Part shown: one piece after another, positions 44,203-52,137 of the stretch
How the letters are laid out: each line of letters begins with the position of its first letter
How positions within the stretch are numbered: position 1 is the stretch's first letter
Origin: Ravibacter arvi
GTDB taxonomy: Bacteria; Bacteroidota; Bacteroidia; Cytophagales; Spirosomataceae
NCBI RefSeq assembly: GCF_039540405.1
Contig: NZ_BAABEY010000018.1
Location: 1 to 64,000 of the forward strand
Reading direction: 5' to 3'
DNA length: 64,000 nucleotides
Translations under genes and position numbers: made by a program
Notes under the pieces: generated by a model
What the model saw: only the letters and a program-made list of their open reading frames with translations
What the model was told of the DNA's origin: nothing
The model's database searches: none

Positions 44203-46149
44203 CTAAATAGATTGTAGCTTTGATTCTATGAGGGTATATGCTTCTTCTATTCTTTCGACTTCTTGTTGTTGTACCTCAGATAAAATAGTCCAATTGGTCA
44301 TACGTTCTATTTTCATCTTGTCTCCTCGACATATCGATGCTAGTTCCAATAAAAGCTGCGAGCTATTAATATTGGCCGTCATAATAAGCTTATGTTTTTC
44401 TTTCGCAAAATCCGCCAACATTTTCCCAGCTCGGCTTTCATACGCAATATCAAGAGAACCCTCCGGAGTATCTATCAAAAATGTGGCCGATTCGGTACCC
44501 AATTCTATAAGCGCCATCCTCAGGGCAATATCTATAAAGTATCTTTGACTTTCGGAGAGCTTGAATGAGTCTTGTCTCCTTGAGTCCTCAATATGAAGCG
44601 ATAAATTTGTTCCTTTTGTCGAAGCTGAAAGTTCGATGGAAACGTCTAGACCTAGAAAACTCCTGGCATAATCATTGAAAATTGGAATAAATATAGATTC
44701 CGCATTTATGTAGCCTTGGTTCAGGTCTTTCTCTAACTTCTGCAACTCTTTTCGTGCTAAACTTCTTTTGTACGAACTCTCATCTTTTTGGGTTGTGTAT
44801 CTTGCTATTTGTTCTTCATAGCTTCTGGTTAATTCAGAATAATCGACGGTTTTTCTTATCCTGCTTATTTTTCGAATCTCATTCTCATTTTCCCTTTCTA
44901 TTTCTCTGATTCTATCATTAATATACTTGCTCTTCTCAAGTTTTTCTGTTTGTTCTTCTAAAAGTCTGGTTTTTCTATTTTGAATACTCGTAATTTCTTT
45001 TGAGAAACTAGATAGTTCGCTGTCTATTTTAGATAATTTTTTAAAGTATTCATCATTCGATTTATTCTCAGACTCCTGATTTTTAAGTTTCGTTAATGCA
45101 TTTATTAGGTCTTGTATCAAATCTTCGTAGTTTTTTGAAGAATATATCCTTACTTTTAGGTCATAAAGTATCTTAATTATTTCCGTATTTTTTTCAAGTG
45201 GAACCTCTTCTGTTAAGGAATTAGAGAATAATATTTCATATTCACCACGAAGAGTTGATGACTTTAAAAGAAAATCTGAAATAGCCAAATCACAGTCTTT
45301 TATTTCTAACATCAATCGATCAATTACTTTATCTATTTCATCAACTTCTTCTGATAGAGATTTATGTTCTTCGTAAAGTTTTAATTCATTGGGATCTAAA
45401 TCGCTATCATGAGATATTGACTTTAGAATGTTATTTAGCTCATTTCTAGTTTTGGTTATTTGCCACTGAAGATTTCGGAAGGTAGAGTCAAATTTGTTGT
45501 ACTCTTTTCTGTGTTTGTCCGCGAGTTTAGCTTTTTCAGAATCTACCCCAAAGAATAGATATAGAACCCTTTCTATAAGGCTTTCGTCCCAGAATAAAAG
45601 TTGGTGAGTTTCGTCAAATGTCAGAACAAAAGTTTGGATGAATACAAACTGGTCGAATTGAGAAAGTTGAATGTCCTTTGTGAAATGCTCCTTGTATACT
45701 TCGTTTAAGTCTAACTCTATCTCATTGAAGTTTATAATTTCTCCAGTACTTTCATCTAATTTTGAGAATGACCTTAGTTGATCTGGTTCAAAGAACCCTC
45801 TAGTAATTCGATACCTGTTTAACCCAATTAAGAATTCAATTGACACTTCTGCTGATTCATAATTTTCTTCAGAAATTCTACCGTCGAAATAAATCGAAGC
45901 AAACCCTTTGCTTTGGTTGTAGAATTTTGGAATCTCATTGTACCATGTAAATTTTCTTGAAGGATTTTTTACAATACCGGTTAGGCAGTAATTGATTATT
46001 GTTATAAATGTAGATTTTCCGAGTCCATTAGCGCCGGCTAAACAATATACTTCTTTTGTTAAATCAATTTCAATTAGGTCTACTTTTTTATATAGACTAA
46101 AGTTTTTTATTTCAACTTTTTCGATCGTAGGTAGAATGAATTTTTTCAA
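44203..46149 (-). CDS. SMC/Rad50-like ABC ATPase (ABC-3C type)
   Basis: A 648-residue ABC ATPase. Walker A GANGLGKST lies at 39-47, a long coiled coil covers about 215-480, the signature KLSESQ lies at 530-535, and Walker B FLIDTPEGSLD lies at 557-567. The DTPEGSLD Walker B/D-loop is characteristic of ABC three-component conflict-system ATPases. It starts the four-gene AT-rich operon. It probably senses invading or altered DNA and licenses the PD-(D/E)XK effector through the middle protein. No zinc hook was seen in the coil. Confidence 0.88.
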   Translation of the reverse strand: MKKFILPTIEKVEIKNFSLYKKVDLIEIDLTKEVYCLAGANGLGKSTFITIINYCLTGIVKNPSRKFTWYNEIPKFYNQSKGFASIYFDGRISEENYESAEVSIEFLIGLNRYRITRGFFEPDQLRSFSKLDESTGEIINFNEIELDLNEVYKEHFTKDIQLSQFDQFVFIQTFVLTFDETHQLLFWDESLIERVLYLFFGVDSEKAKLADKHRKEYNKFDSTFRNLQWQITKTRNELNNILKSISHDSDLDPNELKLYEEHKSLSEEVDEIDKVIDRLMLEIKDCDLAISDFLLKSSTLRGEYEILFSNSLTEEVPLEKNTEIIKILYDLKVRIYSSKNYEDLIQDLINALTKLKNQESENKSNDEYFKKLSKIDSELSSFSKEITSIQNRKTRLLEEQTEKLEKSKYINDRIREIERENENEIRKISRIRKTVDYSELTRSYEEQIARYTTQKDESSYKRSLARKELQKLEKDLNQGYINAESIFIPIFNDYARSFLGLDVSIELSASTKGTNLSLHIEDSRRQDSFKLSESQRYFIDIALRMALIELGTESATFLIDTPEGSLDIAYESRAGKMLADFAKEKHKLIMTANINSSQLLLELASICRGDKMKIERMTNWTILSEVQQQEVERIEEAYTLIESKLQSI

Positions 46150-46466
46150 CTTATTGGCTTTTGATGGTTTTGGTTAAAGTTGATAATTCTAGCTTCAATA
46201 TTGTTAGTAGTTTGATCGGTATAGAATACCATGCGTTTTGCAGATATAGTTCTATATTGAGAAAATATAACTTATTCATGGTATACTTCTAGGGAGAAGT
46301 AATGTGAATATCTGCTGTTTTTGCCTTTTTATTGGCAGATTTGAAACCTGGAGGGGTAGGACGGATTTATTTAGTATATTGGTGTTCAAGAGAATTCGGT
46401 TCAATAATTGTTGGTTTTCAAACATATTCTATGCAAAGTACTTATTGTCATTTAATAGAAGCAGAA

Positions 46467-46612
46467 GTTAAGCCCCCGCGTGAGGGATAGCAGCGGAAAG
46501 CCCACAGCGAGGAACGAGCGAGGACTTGCAGCATAACCGAGTGGCGAAGCAACCTTATGTTGCTTTGGCGCGAAGGTTACTAGCGCAGCTAGCCCGGCCC
46601 GTAGGGGCACGC
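46467..46612. repeat. GC-rich structured intergenic element
   Basis: A GC-rich block in an otherwise AT-rich gap. It carries CCCCGCGTGAGGGATAGC, GGAACGAGCGAGG and AACCGAGTGGCGAAGC, and ends GGCCCGTAGGGGCACGCCC. Its layout resembles a conserved-end, variable-centre element I recall from many Bacteroidota genomes; that memory is not verified here. The rest of 46150-46619 is AT-rich and shows nothing else. Confidence 0.5.
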
Positions 46613-46619
46613 CCAAATA

Positions 46620-47060
46620 TTACTTGAGTTCCGCTAATCGCTCTACCCGAGCTATTATTTCATCCTTCTCTTTCAACATGCGCTCATACTCTTTGAGCAT
46701 ACGCTCATAAAGCGACATCTTCTCCTCGTGAAGTTGGATAAGCTTTTCTACCGGGTTGTAATTGATGGTGCCGTAGTTGATGGAATTGCCTGTAGCGCTA
46801 TCTTTGCTATTAAACGTATTCGCAATAACGTTGACGGCGTTTTCTTCATCAAAGTTCTGAATGGCTTCGGCGGGGATTTTGAGGATGGCTGCGAGCTGAT
46901 CGAGTATGGGTCGGTCGATGGTTTCTTTTTGCTCGAGGAGTGATACTTTCTGCTGGTTCCAGTCCTCACCGAGCTCCCATGCGAGTGCCTCCTGCTTGAG
47001 GTTGAGCATCTCGCGGAAGCGCTTCAGGTTGCGGCCCTGGTGGATTGTATGGTTTGGCAT
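46620..47060 (-). CDS. Xre-type helix-turn-helix protein with coiled-coil tail
   Basis: A 146-residue protein read from the ATG at 47060; an upstream extension to 47135 is unlikely. An Xre helix-turn-helix covers about 8-60 (LKRFREMLNLKQEALAWELG, KVSLLEQKET), followed by a linker and a C-terminal coiled coil (LHEEKMSLYERMLKEYERML). The same gene plan, with the HTH lost, occurs at 48714. Role unknown; such proteins are common near repeat-rich, transferred regions in Bacteroidota. Confidence 0.8.
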   Translation of the reverse strand: MPNHTIHQGRNLKRFREMLNLKQEALAWELGEDWNQQKVSLLEQKETIDRPILDQLAAILKIPAEAIQNFDEENAVNVIANTFNSKDSATGNSINYGTINYNPVEKLIQLHEEKMSLYERMLKEYERMLKEKDEIIARVERLAELK

Positions 47061-47121
47061 AGTATTGAAATTTAAGGGATACCAAATATAAATTATTCCG
47101 GGGAGATTCGGAAGAGGGGTT

Positions 47122-47159
47122 GCCACGAAGAGCACGAATTTCTTTAGTGAATTCGTGGC
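47122..47159. repeat. Dispersed palindrome
   Basis: TGCCACGAAGAGCACGAATT faces GTGAATTCGTGGC, a diverged copy of the GCCACGAAT family just before the SymE-like gene. Confidence 0.6.
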
Positions 47160-47272
47160 GGCCTACCACCTATACCCCGGTAAAATACCGGATACACACC
47201 TGGTGAAACACCGGGCTGGGAAGTGGTGTACCGGCGGACGCATGCCGTGCTTTGACCTAAAAAAAGCAGCAC

Positions 47273-47494
47273 ATGGAAACGATCAAAGAAGGTCAGGCGA
47301 AGGTACGCACGCTCAAGGTGTACGACAAGATTTTTACCCGCGGCGGCAATGTGGCGTATGGGCGTCATCAGGTGGTTTACCCCGAAATCAGGCTCATGGG
47401 GCAGTGGCTGGCCGATTGCGGTTTTGGACCGGGGCAGCATATAGAAGTGGTGCAGGAGGAGGGCCGGCTTACGATCAGGAAGGTGGAGAGGTAG
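47273..47494 (+). CDS. SymE-like type I toxin
   Basis: A 73-residue protein of the SymE/AbrB-fold family: VRTLKVYDKIFTRG, then YPEIRLMGQWLADCGFGPGQ and LTIRKVER, with the WL..CGF.PG motif characteristic of SymE. SymE homologues are SOS-induced nucleic-acid-cleaving toxins usually held down by an antisense RNA. A matching antisense RNA gene cannot be proven from sequence. It lies among palindromic repeats. Confidence 0.8.
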   Translation: METIKEGQAKVRTLKVYDKIFTRGGNVAYGRHQVVYPEIRLMGQWLADCGFGPGQHIEVVQEEGRLTIRKVER

Positions 47495-47705
47495 CCACAA
47501 AGGACACGAATTTTGGTTATTCACGGTTCTGTAATGACGTACCGGTAGCCTCGCGGTAAATTGGTGGCTGAAAAATTGGGGCCACGGATGCACGAATTTT
47601 TGACTTTTTATCCGCAGGTGTCCGTCCGTTGTTGTGAATTCATGGCGTTATTGTTTATCTTGGTCAGGTCAATGCTATACTTTACAGACTATCTTCTCCG
47701 GCTCT

Positions 47706-48077
47706 ATGGAATTGATCCTGAAGGAAGAAGCCTATCGCATTATTGGTGTTTGCATGGAGATCCATCGCCATCTTGGGGCGGGGTTCCTCGAAATCGTTTA
47801 TAAGGATGCACTGGAGTATGAGTTCCGGTGCAGAGGTATGGTCTATGAAAGGGAGAAGGAATATTTTGTGCACTACAAGGGGATTGTGCTGCCGCACCGG
47901 TTTTATGCCGACTTCGTGGTGGAAGGTGAAATTATACTGGAGGTGAAAGGGAAATCGGGTATTGCGGATGAGCATATCGCGCAGGCGATCAATTACCTGA
48001 GAGTGTCGGGGAATAAGCTGGCGTTGGTAGTGAACTTCGGAGAGGAAAAGTTGACTTATAAGCGGGTGGTGCTTTGA
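47706..48077 (+). CDS. GxxExxY-family protein
   Basis: A 123-residue protein starting at the ATG at 47706. The motif GAGFLEIVYKDALEYE contains GxxExxY, and EKEYFVHYKG, ADFVVEGEIILEVKG and YLRVSGNKLALVVNFGE complete the family. The fold is related to PD-(D/E)XK enzymes: D and ExK are in ADFVV...ILEVK. Its function is unknown. Common in Bacteroidota, often near mobile or variable DNA. Confidence 0.9.
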   Translation: MELILKEEAYRIIGVCMEIHRHLGAGFLEIVYKDALEYEFRCRGMVYEREKEYFVHYKGIVLPHRFYADFVVEGEIILEVKGKSGIADEHIAQAINYLRVSGNKLALVVNFGEEKLTYKRVVL

Positions 48078-48084
48078 GGACGGG

Positions 48085-48537
48085 CAGCCACGAAGGGCAC
48101 GAATTCAAATTTTAGCTGATGCATTTATTCGTGAATTCGTGGCTAATTTTTTGAGCCGTTAGCAGCCACGAAGGGCACGAATTCAAATTTTAGCTGATGC
48201 ATTTATTCGTGAATTCGCGGCTAATTCTTTGAGTCGTTAGCAGCCACGAAAGGCACGAATTAAAATTTTAACTGATGTATTTATTCGCGAATTCTCGACT
48301 AATTCTTTGAGTCGTTAACAGCCACGAAGGGCACGAATTAAAATTTTAGCTGATGCATTTATTCGTGAATTCGTGGCTAATTATTTGAGTCGTTAGCAGC
48401 CACGAAGGGCACGAATTCAAATTTTAGCTGATGCGTTTATTCGTGAATTCGTGGCTAATTCTTTGAGTCGTTAGCAGCCACGAAGGGCGCGAATTCAAAT
48501 TTTAGCTAATGTATTTATTCGTGAATTTGTGGCTAGC
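48085..48537. repeat. 78-bp tandem array, six copies of a palindromic unit
   Basis: Units start at 48085, 48163, 48241, 48319, 48397 and 48475, exactly 78 bp apart; the last is truncated at about 63 bp. Each unit contains an inner inverted repeat (AGCCACGAA...TTCGTGGCT) and an outer spacer ending TTTGAGTCGTTAG. Copies differ at only a few bases. No gene lies in 48078-48713; bases 48540-48713 show nothing that I recognise. Confidence 0.95.
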
Positions 48538-48713
48538 TGCCGGATTTTGCCGATCAATCTCTGTTCTAATTCGTTTTCTTTGACGGTTTCGGTCAGGCCG
48601 GGAAACCCGAGGTTGTAATCGGTTGTAAGGTAGGTGTTTCCTGGTATAAATGTGGAACCGGAATTACCTTAATTGATTTAAGTCACGAAGTCATGAAAGA
48701 AACTCGGACCCTT

Positions 48714-49052
48714 TTACCGCTCCTCCGTCAGCCGCTTCAACCGCTCGAGTTGCTCGTCTTTTTCCCTGAGCATGCGTTCGTACAGCTCCATTTTTTCTTC
48801 GTGCAGCTTCGAGATCCATTCGATGGGGTTGTTGAAGGTAGGCCTGACGTTGATGGCCGATGAGGCGCCTTTGAAATCGCTGAAGGTATTGCCTATAATA
48901 TTCACGGTTTTTTCCTGGTCAAAGGTTTGCAATGGGTTCACGGGGACGTTTAATAAGGCTAAAATCTGCTGAAGGGGAGTGGCTTCGGATGCTTCGGCGG
49001 GCCGGGAGAGGGAAATTTTCTGCCCGTCGCGCGCGGTGGTTTGATTTGGCAT
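48714..49052 (-). CDS. HTH-less paralogue of the Xre-coiled-coil protein
   Basis: A 112-residue protein sharing the C-terminal plan of the gene at 46620-47060 (LHEEKMELYERMLREKDEQLERLKRL; compare LHEEKMSLYERMLKE) and the central FDQEKTVNIIGNTFSD region. The helix-turn-helix half is missing: the sequence goes from MPNQTTARDGQ to low-complexity residues. It is a deletion derivative, perhaps a dominant-negative partner or simply a decayed gene. It is still open and intact as read. Confidence 0.6.
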   Translation of the reverse strand: MPNQTTARDGQKISLSRPAEASEATPLQQILALLNVPVNPLQTFDQEKTVNIIGNTFSDFKGASSAINVRPTFNNPIEWISKLHEEKMELYERMLREKDEQLERLKRLTEER

Positions 49053-49144
49053 CGTATCAGGATTTGGTACGGAGCAAATCTACGTCGTTTACGAGGTGGT
49101 AAAAAAATGAATGGGGCGGTAAATTACCGGGCGTTGTATTGTGG

Positions 49145-49194
49145 GGCCACGAAGGGCACGAATGTAGTTGGGTTTTATTCGTGCCCTTCGTGGC
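49145..49194. repeat. Dispersed palindrome with perfect 18-bp arms
   Basis: GCCACGAAGGGCACGAAT at 49145-49162 and its exact complement at 49177-49194 enclose a 14-nt loop. It is one of the best-conserved copies of the family. Confidence 0.8.
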
Positions 49195-49205
49195 AAAAAA
49201 ATATC

Positions 49206-49248
49206 GCTAATGCACGAATTGCACAGGTTTTATTCGTGAATTCGTGGC
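49206..49248. repeat. Dispersed palindrome
   Basis: GCTAATGCACGAATT faces ATTCGTGAATTCGTGGC at 49232-49248, directly after the previous copy. The pair sits between divergent genes. Confidence 0.65.
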
Positions 49249-49281
49249 GTAGTCGGTACGTAGATGCGTGGCGCTTCTTCA

Positions 49282-50043
49282 TCACACCCATCTCCCCGCA
49301 AATACCTTGGTATCATAATTGATCCGGATGCGGCCGTTTTGCTGGTAGCGGTCGAAGAGGGCTTTCAGGTCGGCGGACATGGCCATGTAGCCGGGTTCGT
49401 TTTTGGCGGGCATGTAGGACGAGGATAACAGGCGGCCTTCCAGTCCGTTAAAGTCAAAGTCCTGGTGGTTAGGGAAAACGGTCAGCGTCACGGCGGCAGG
49501 ACTGAAAAACGCCTCGATTTTGTCCAGGTCGATGTTCCGGTGATCTACCTGCACGTAGTCTTTGCCGTGCCGGATGATCAGTTGATCGTATTCCTGCTCA
49601 AACGCACTGGTGGTAAGCCGTTCGTTCCAGATCAGGGCCACCAGGCCGCCCGGTTTCAGGATACGGGTGAACTCCTGCCGGGTTTTGTCGCGGTCGAACC
49701 AGTGGAAGGCCTGGCCGGCAATTAGGGCGTCGATGCTTCCGGTGGCGAGGCCGGTATGCTCCGCCGTGCCGTCAACTGCCGTAAAACGCGGTTCGCTGCC
49801 GAGCAGGTCCTGCGATTTTTCACGCATTTCCTTGTTGGGCTCCACGCCGATGACGCGGTAGCCGTTTTTGAGAAACAGCTCGGACGAAATGCCTGTACCC
49901 GAGCCGACGTCGGCAAGCAGGTTGCCGGAACTAAGGCCGTATTGTTTTTCAAGGAAACCGACAATTTCTCCGGGATAACCGGGACGGTAGGTCACGTAGT
50001 CGTCGACACGGTTGCTGAAACGGGTGGTATTTTGCTGCTCCAT
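49282..50043 (-). CDS. Class I SAM-dependent methyltransferase
   Basis: A 253-residue Rossmann-fold methyltransferase. Motif I is NLLADVGSGTGISSELFLKN (about 39-58), the acidic ribose loop is in VIGVEPN, and motif IV is IDALIAGQAFHW. The group is methyltransferase type 11; the substrate is not readable. It stands alone on the minus strand between the repeat-rich island and the sigma-factor pair. Base composition is like the rest of the chromosome. Confidence 0.88.
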   Translation of the reverse strand: MEQQNTTRFSNRVDDYVTYRPGYPGEIVGFLEKQYGLSSGNLLADVGSGTGISSELFLKNGYRVIGVEPNKEMREKSQDLLGSEPRFTAVDGTAEHTGLATGSIDALIAGQAFHWFDRDKTRQEFTRILKPGGLVALIWNERLTTSAFEQEYDQLIIRHGKDYVQVDHRNIDLDKIEAFFSPAAVTLTVFPNHQDFDFNGLEGRLLSSSYMPAKNEPGYMAMSADLKALFDRYQQNGRIRINYDTKVFAGRWV

Positions 50044-50112
50044 AAATCAAATATACCGATTTTCGGGCGAATGCGCGCTATCTGAGCAGGTAAAAGCGGG
50101 TGACAGGCCAGG

Positions 50113-50652
50113 TCAAAACCCTGCTATGGCCTCTTTCATACGTTTTATCCTGCCGGCCCAGATCCTGGACAAGAAGAAAACCTGGACCGAGACGATCACC
50201 ATACCGAGTGCGAGCAGCCCGTACCGGTGTGCATCAAGGTCCATAACGGAAATAAAAAAGAACCACAACCCGGCAGCGCTCAATACCCGCAGCGTTACCG
50301 ACACAAACGCATAGGTTTTCATCCCGGAAAGGCGGTTTGTCAGCGCCTGCCGGATGTTGCTGCCGGTGATGCCGCGCCTGGCGATCAGGTACCCGGCCAC
50401 GTTATGCCCGATTACCAGCAACAGCACGCCGACGAGCAGCAGGTTGGCGTATAGCGGCTTGCGGTCGCCGTCGAAAAAATCGTAATACACCAGGAGGAAA
50501 AGTGAGAACGCAACGGTCTCAAAAAGCAGTTGCCGGCGGATCTCTTTCAGTACCGGGTGGGCGCTTTCTTTCAGGATCGACGTTAACTCTGCGTCGTTTT
50601 TCTGCGGGGTGGCGATGTTATGCCAGGCTGATTTTAAAGGATCATTTTCCAT
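50113..50652 (-). CDS. Membrane protein paired with an ECF sigma factor (possible anti-sigma)
   Basis: A 179-residue protein with four hydrophobic segments (about 45-62, 68-88, 115-135 and 142-162). It has no recognised domain. Its start follows the ECF sigma gene stop by 3 bp, an arrangement typical of a membrane anti-sigma factor. The N-terminal 40 residues would be the cytoplasmic sigma-binding part. Function is inferred from position only. Confidence 0.65.
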   Translation of the reverse strand: MENDPLKSAWHNIATPQKNDAELTSILKESAHPVLKEIRRQLLFETVAFSLFLLVYYDFFDGDRKPLYANLLLVGVLLLVIGHNVAGYLIARRGITGSNIRQALTNRLSGMKTYAFVSVTLRVLSAAGLWFFFISVMDLDAHRYGLLALGMVIVSVQVFFLSRIWAGRIKRMKEAIAGF

Positions 50653-50655
50653 GAG

Positions 50656-51126
50656 TCAGTGTTTTAAAAGTTGCTGGATTTTTTGTTTGATGCGGTTGAG
50701 CTTCACACCTACATGGTTTTCGCTGATACCGGAAATTTCCGCGATTTCGTGGTAGGAGAGGTCTTCCAGGTAAAGGGTGATCAGCGCTTTGTCGGCGTCG
50801 TTTAACTTCCGGAGGGCCCCGAACAGACGCTCGCGCCGGTCATGCGATTCGGGTGGTTCCTCCAGTGCGTCGGGTAAGGCGGCGGTGTAACGGATATCCG
50901 GCCGTTTTTTGCGGAAGGCCGAGATAGCCGTACTGAGGGCGATCCGGTACATCCAGGTGCTGAACGCGGCCTTTTCCCGGAAGGACGGCAGTGATTTCCA
51001 TAGTTGAAAGACGATTTCCTGGAAGAGGTCTTCCCGGTCCTCCGGGGAATCGCGGTAAAGTCGGGAAATCTTGTGGATAATGCCCTGGTGCTCGTTGATG
51101 AGGCGTACGAATTGCGCTTCTTCCAT
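50656..51126 (-). CDS. ECF RNA polymerase sigma factor
   Basis: A 156-residue ECF sigma factor with region 2 (FQEIVFQLWKSLPSFREKAAF and STWMYRIALSTAISAFRK) and region 4 (ITLYLEDLSYHEIAEISGISENHVGVKLNRI). It is not near SusC/SusD genes, so it is not of the polysaccharide-locus type. It is cotranscribed with a small membrane protein that probably controls it. Target genes are unknown. Confidence 0.93.
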   Translation of the reverse strand: MEEAQFVRLINEHQGIIHKISRLYRDSPEDREDLFQEIVFQLWKSLPSFREKAAFSTWMYRIALSTAISAFRKKRPDIRYTAALPDALEEPPESHDRRERLFGALRKLNDADKALITLYLEDLSYHEIAEISGISENHVGVKLNRIKQKIQQLLKH

Positions 51127-51439
51127 GGCTAGTGTTTCAGGAATTGGTGTTGCCCCCTTATTTCCGCTTCCGGGTCGGTAATGCGACTTTTTCCGCCTGA
51201 CATAAAAATAAGGCTTACCGGCGCGTTTTTACAGGAAAACGTCATTTTGTTTTCCGGGTAAGTTTCAAAAGGGAGGCTAAAGAACCGAAAGCGTGTCTGA
51301 AACCCCGGGTTGATCTTTTGCATAAGTGATTGTTTGCCGGGTTAGTTGCAGCGCATGGAAAAAACTTACACAACGGAAGGAATTTTTTGGAGGGACATAT
51401 TGCAGCAGATCCTTCGACTCCCGAAAAGTCGACTCAAAG

Positions 51440-51720
51440 TCGCCGCTACCATTGACAACAGTAGGGTTAACAACAAGTTTGGCGCCACTCCACCCGGAGG
51501 GTCATCCCGACCGCAGTGGAGGGATCTCCCGCTCCCCAATCCCTTTCCGAGGGCTTTTTTCTTGCAACAGGAGATCCTTCGACTCCGCTGCGCTCCGCTC
51601 AGGATGACCGTCCGGGTGTAGCCTCCGGCTACCATTGACTTCCATTGACAACATCTATTTGTCATCTCCCCTGCAACGTGTTTTCGCAAAAAACTTCTTT
51701 CTCAGGATAACCCTCCGGCC
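51440..51720. repeat. Composite repeat, copy C, reversed: one unit plus leader
   Basis: In reverse orientation, one unit (51500-51609, with GGTCATCC and GGATGACC ends) is followed by the full leader (51610-51716, with TTTTTTGCGAAAACACG on the minus strand). It has the same design as copies at 19131 and 23986 but only a single unit. The region 51127-52137 holds this, an intergenic repeat at 51942, and no gene that I can support. Confidence 0.85.
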
Positions 51721-51941
51721 AGTGCTATCCGGACGTGCCACTTGCACGGCGCCTGAGACCGTCAAAAGTATTTTATCCCTGTATATCAATTCAACAAAAA
51801 AATATATAGTCTCGTAACACACCTGCACTTTACTACACCGAATACCCCCAACAAAACCGACACAATTCGTGCATTCTGTACAACAAACTTACAGATACCT
51901 GATGGAACGCATGGCTTCTATTGAATGGGTATCCAAATATA

Positions 51942-52023
51942 AGCCTTCGACAGGCTCAGGCGCCGTCCGGACGGCACCGTCCGGATGGCGCCTGCCGGAT
52001 GGCGGGTGAGCCCGTCGAACCCC
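51942..52023. repeat. GGCTCAGG/TGAGCCCGTCGAA repeat with GGACGG-rich centre
   Basis: CCTTCGACAGGCTCAGG faces GGTGAGCCCGTCGAA across a centre of CCGTCCGGA-type units (CGCCGTCCGGACGGC, itself palindromic). It belongs to the repeat family at 34397, with a different centre. Confidence 0.6.
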
Positions 52024-52137
52024 TTTAACACAATCTGCCGGATGTCTGATCCTCAACCAGGTCAAAAGCTAAGCGTTGTTTATTTAAATCAAAGCACCAA
52101 ACGTGCTTCAATGGAATTCGTGGCCACCCGCTATCTT

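Noticed and set aside
48085..48537. Possible CRISPR array
   Set aside because: Repeated unit is 78 bp, nearly the same throughout with no unique spacers, and no cas genes are present.
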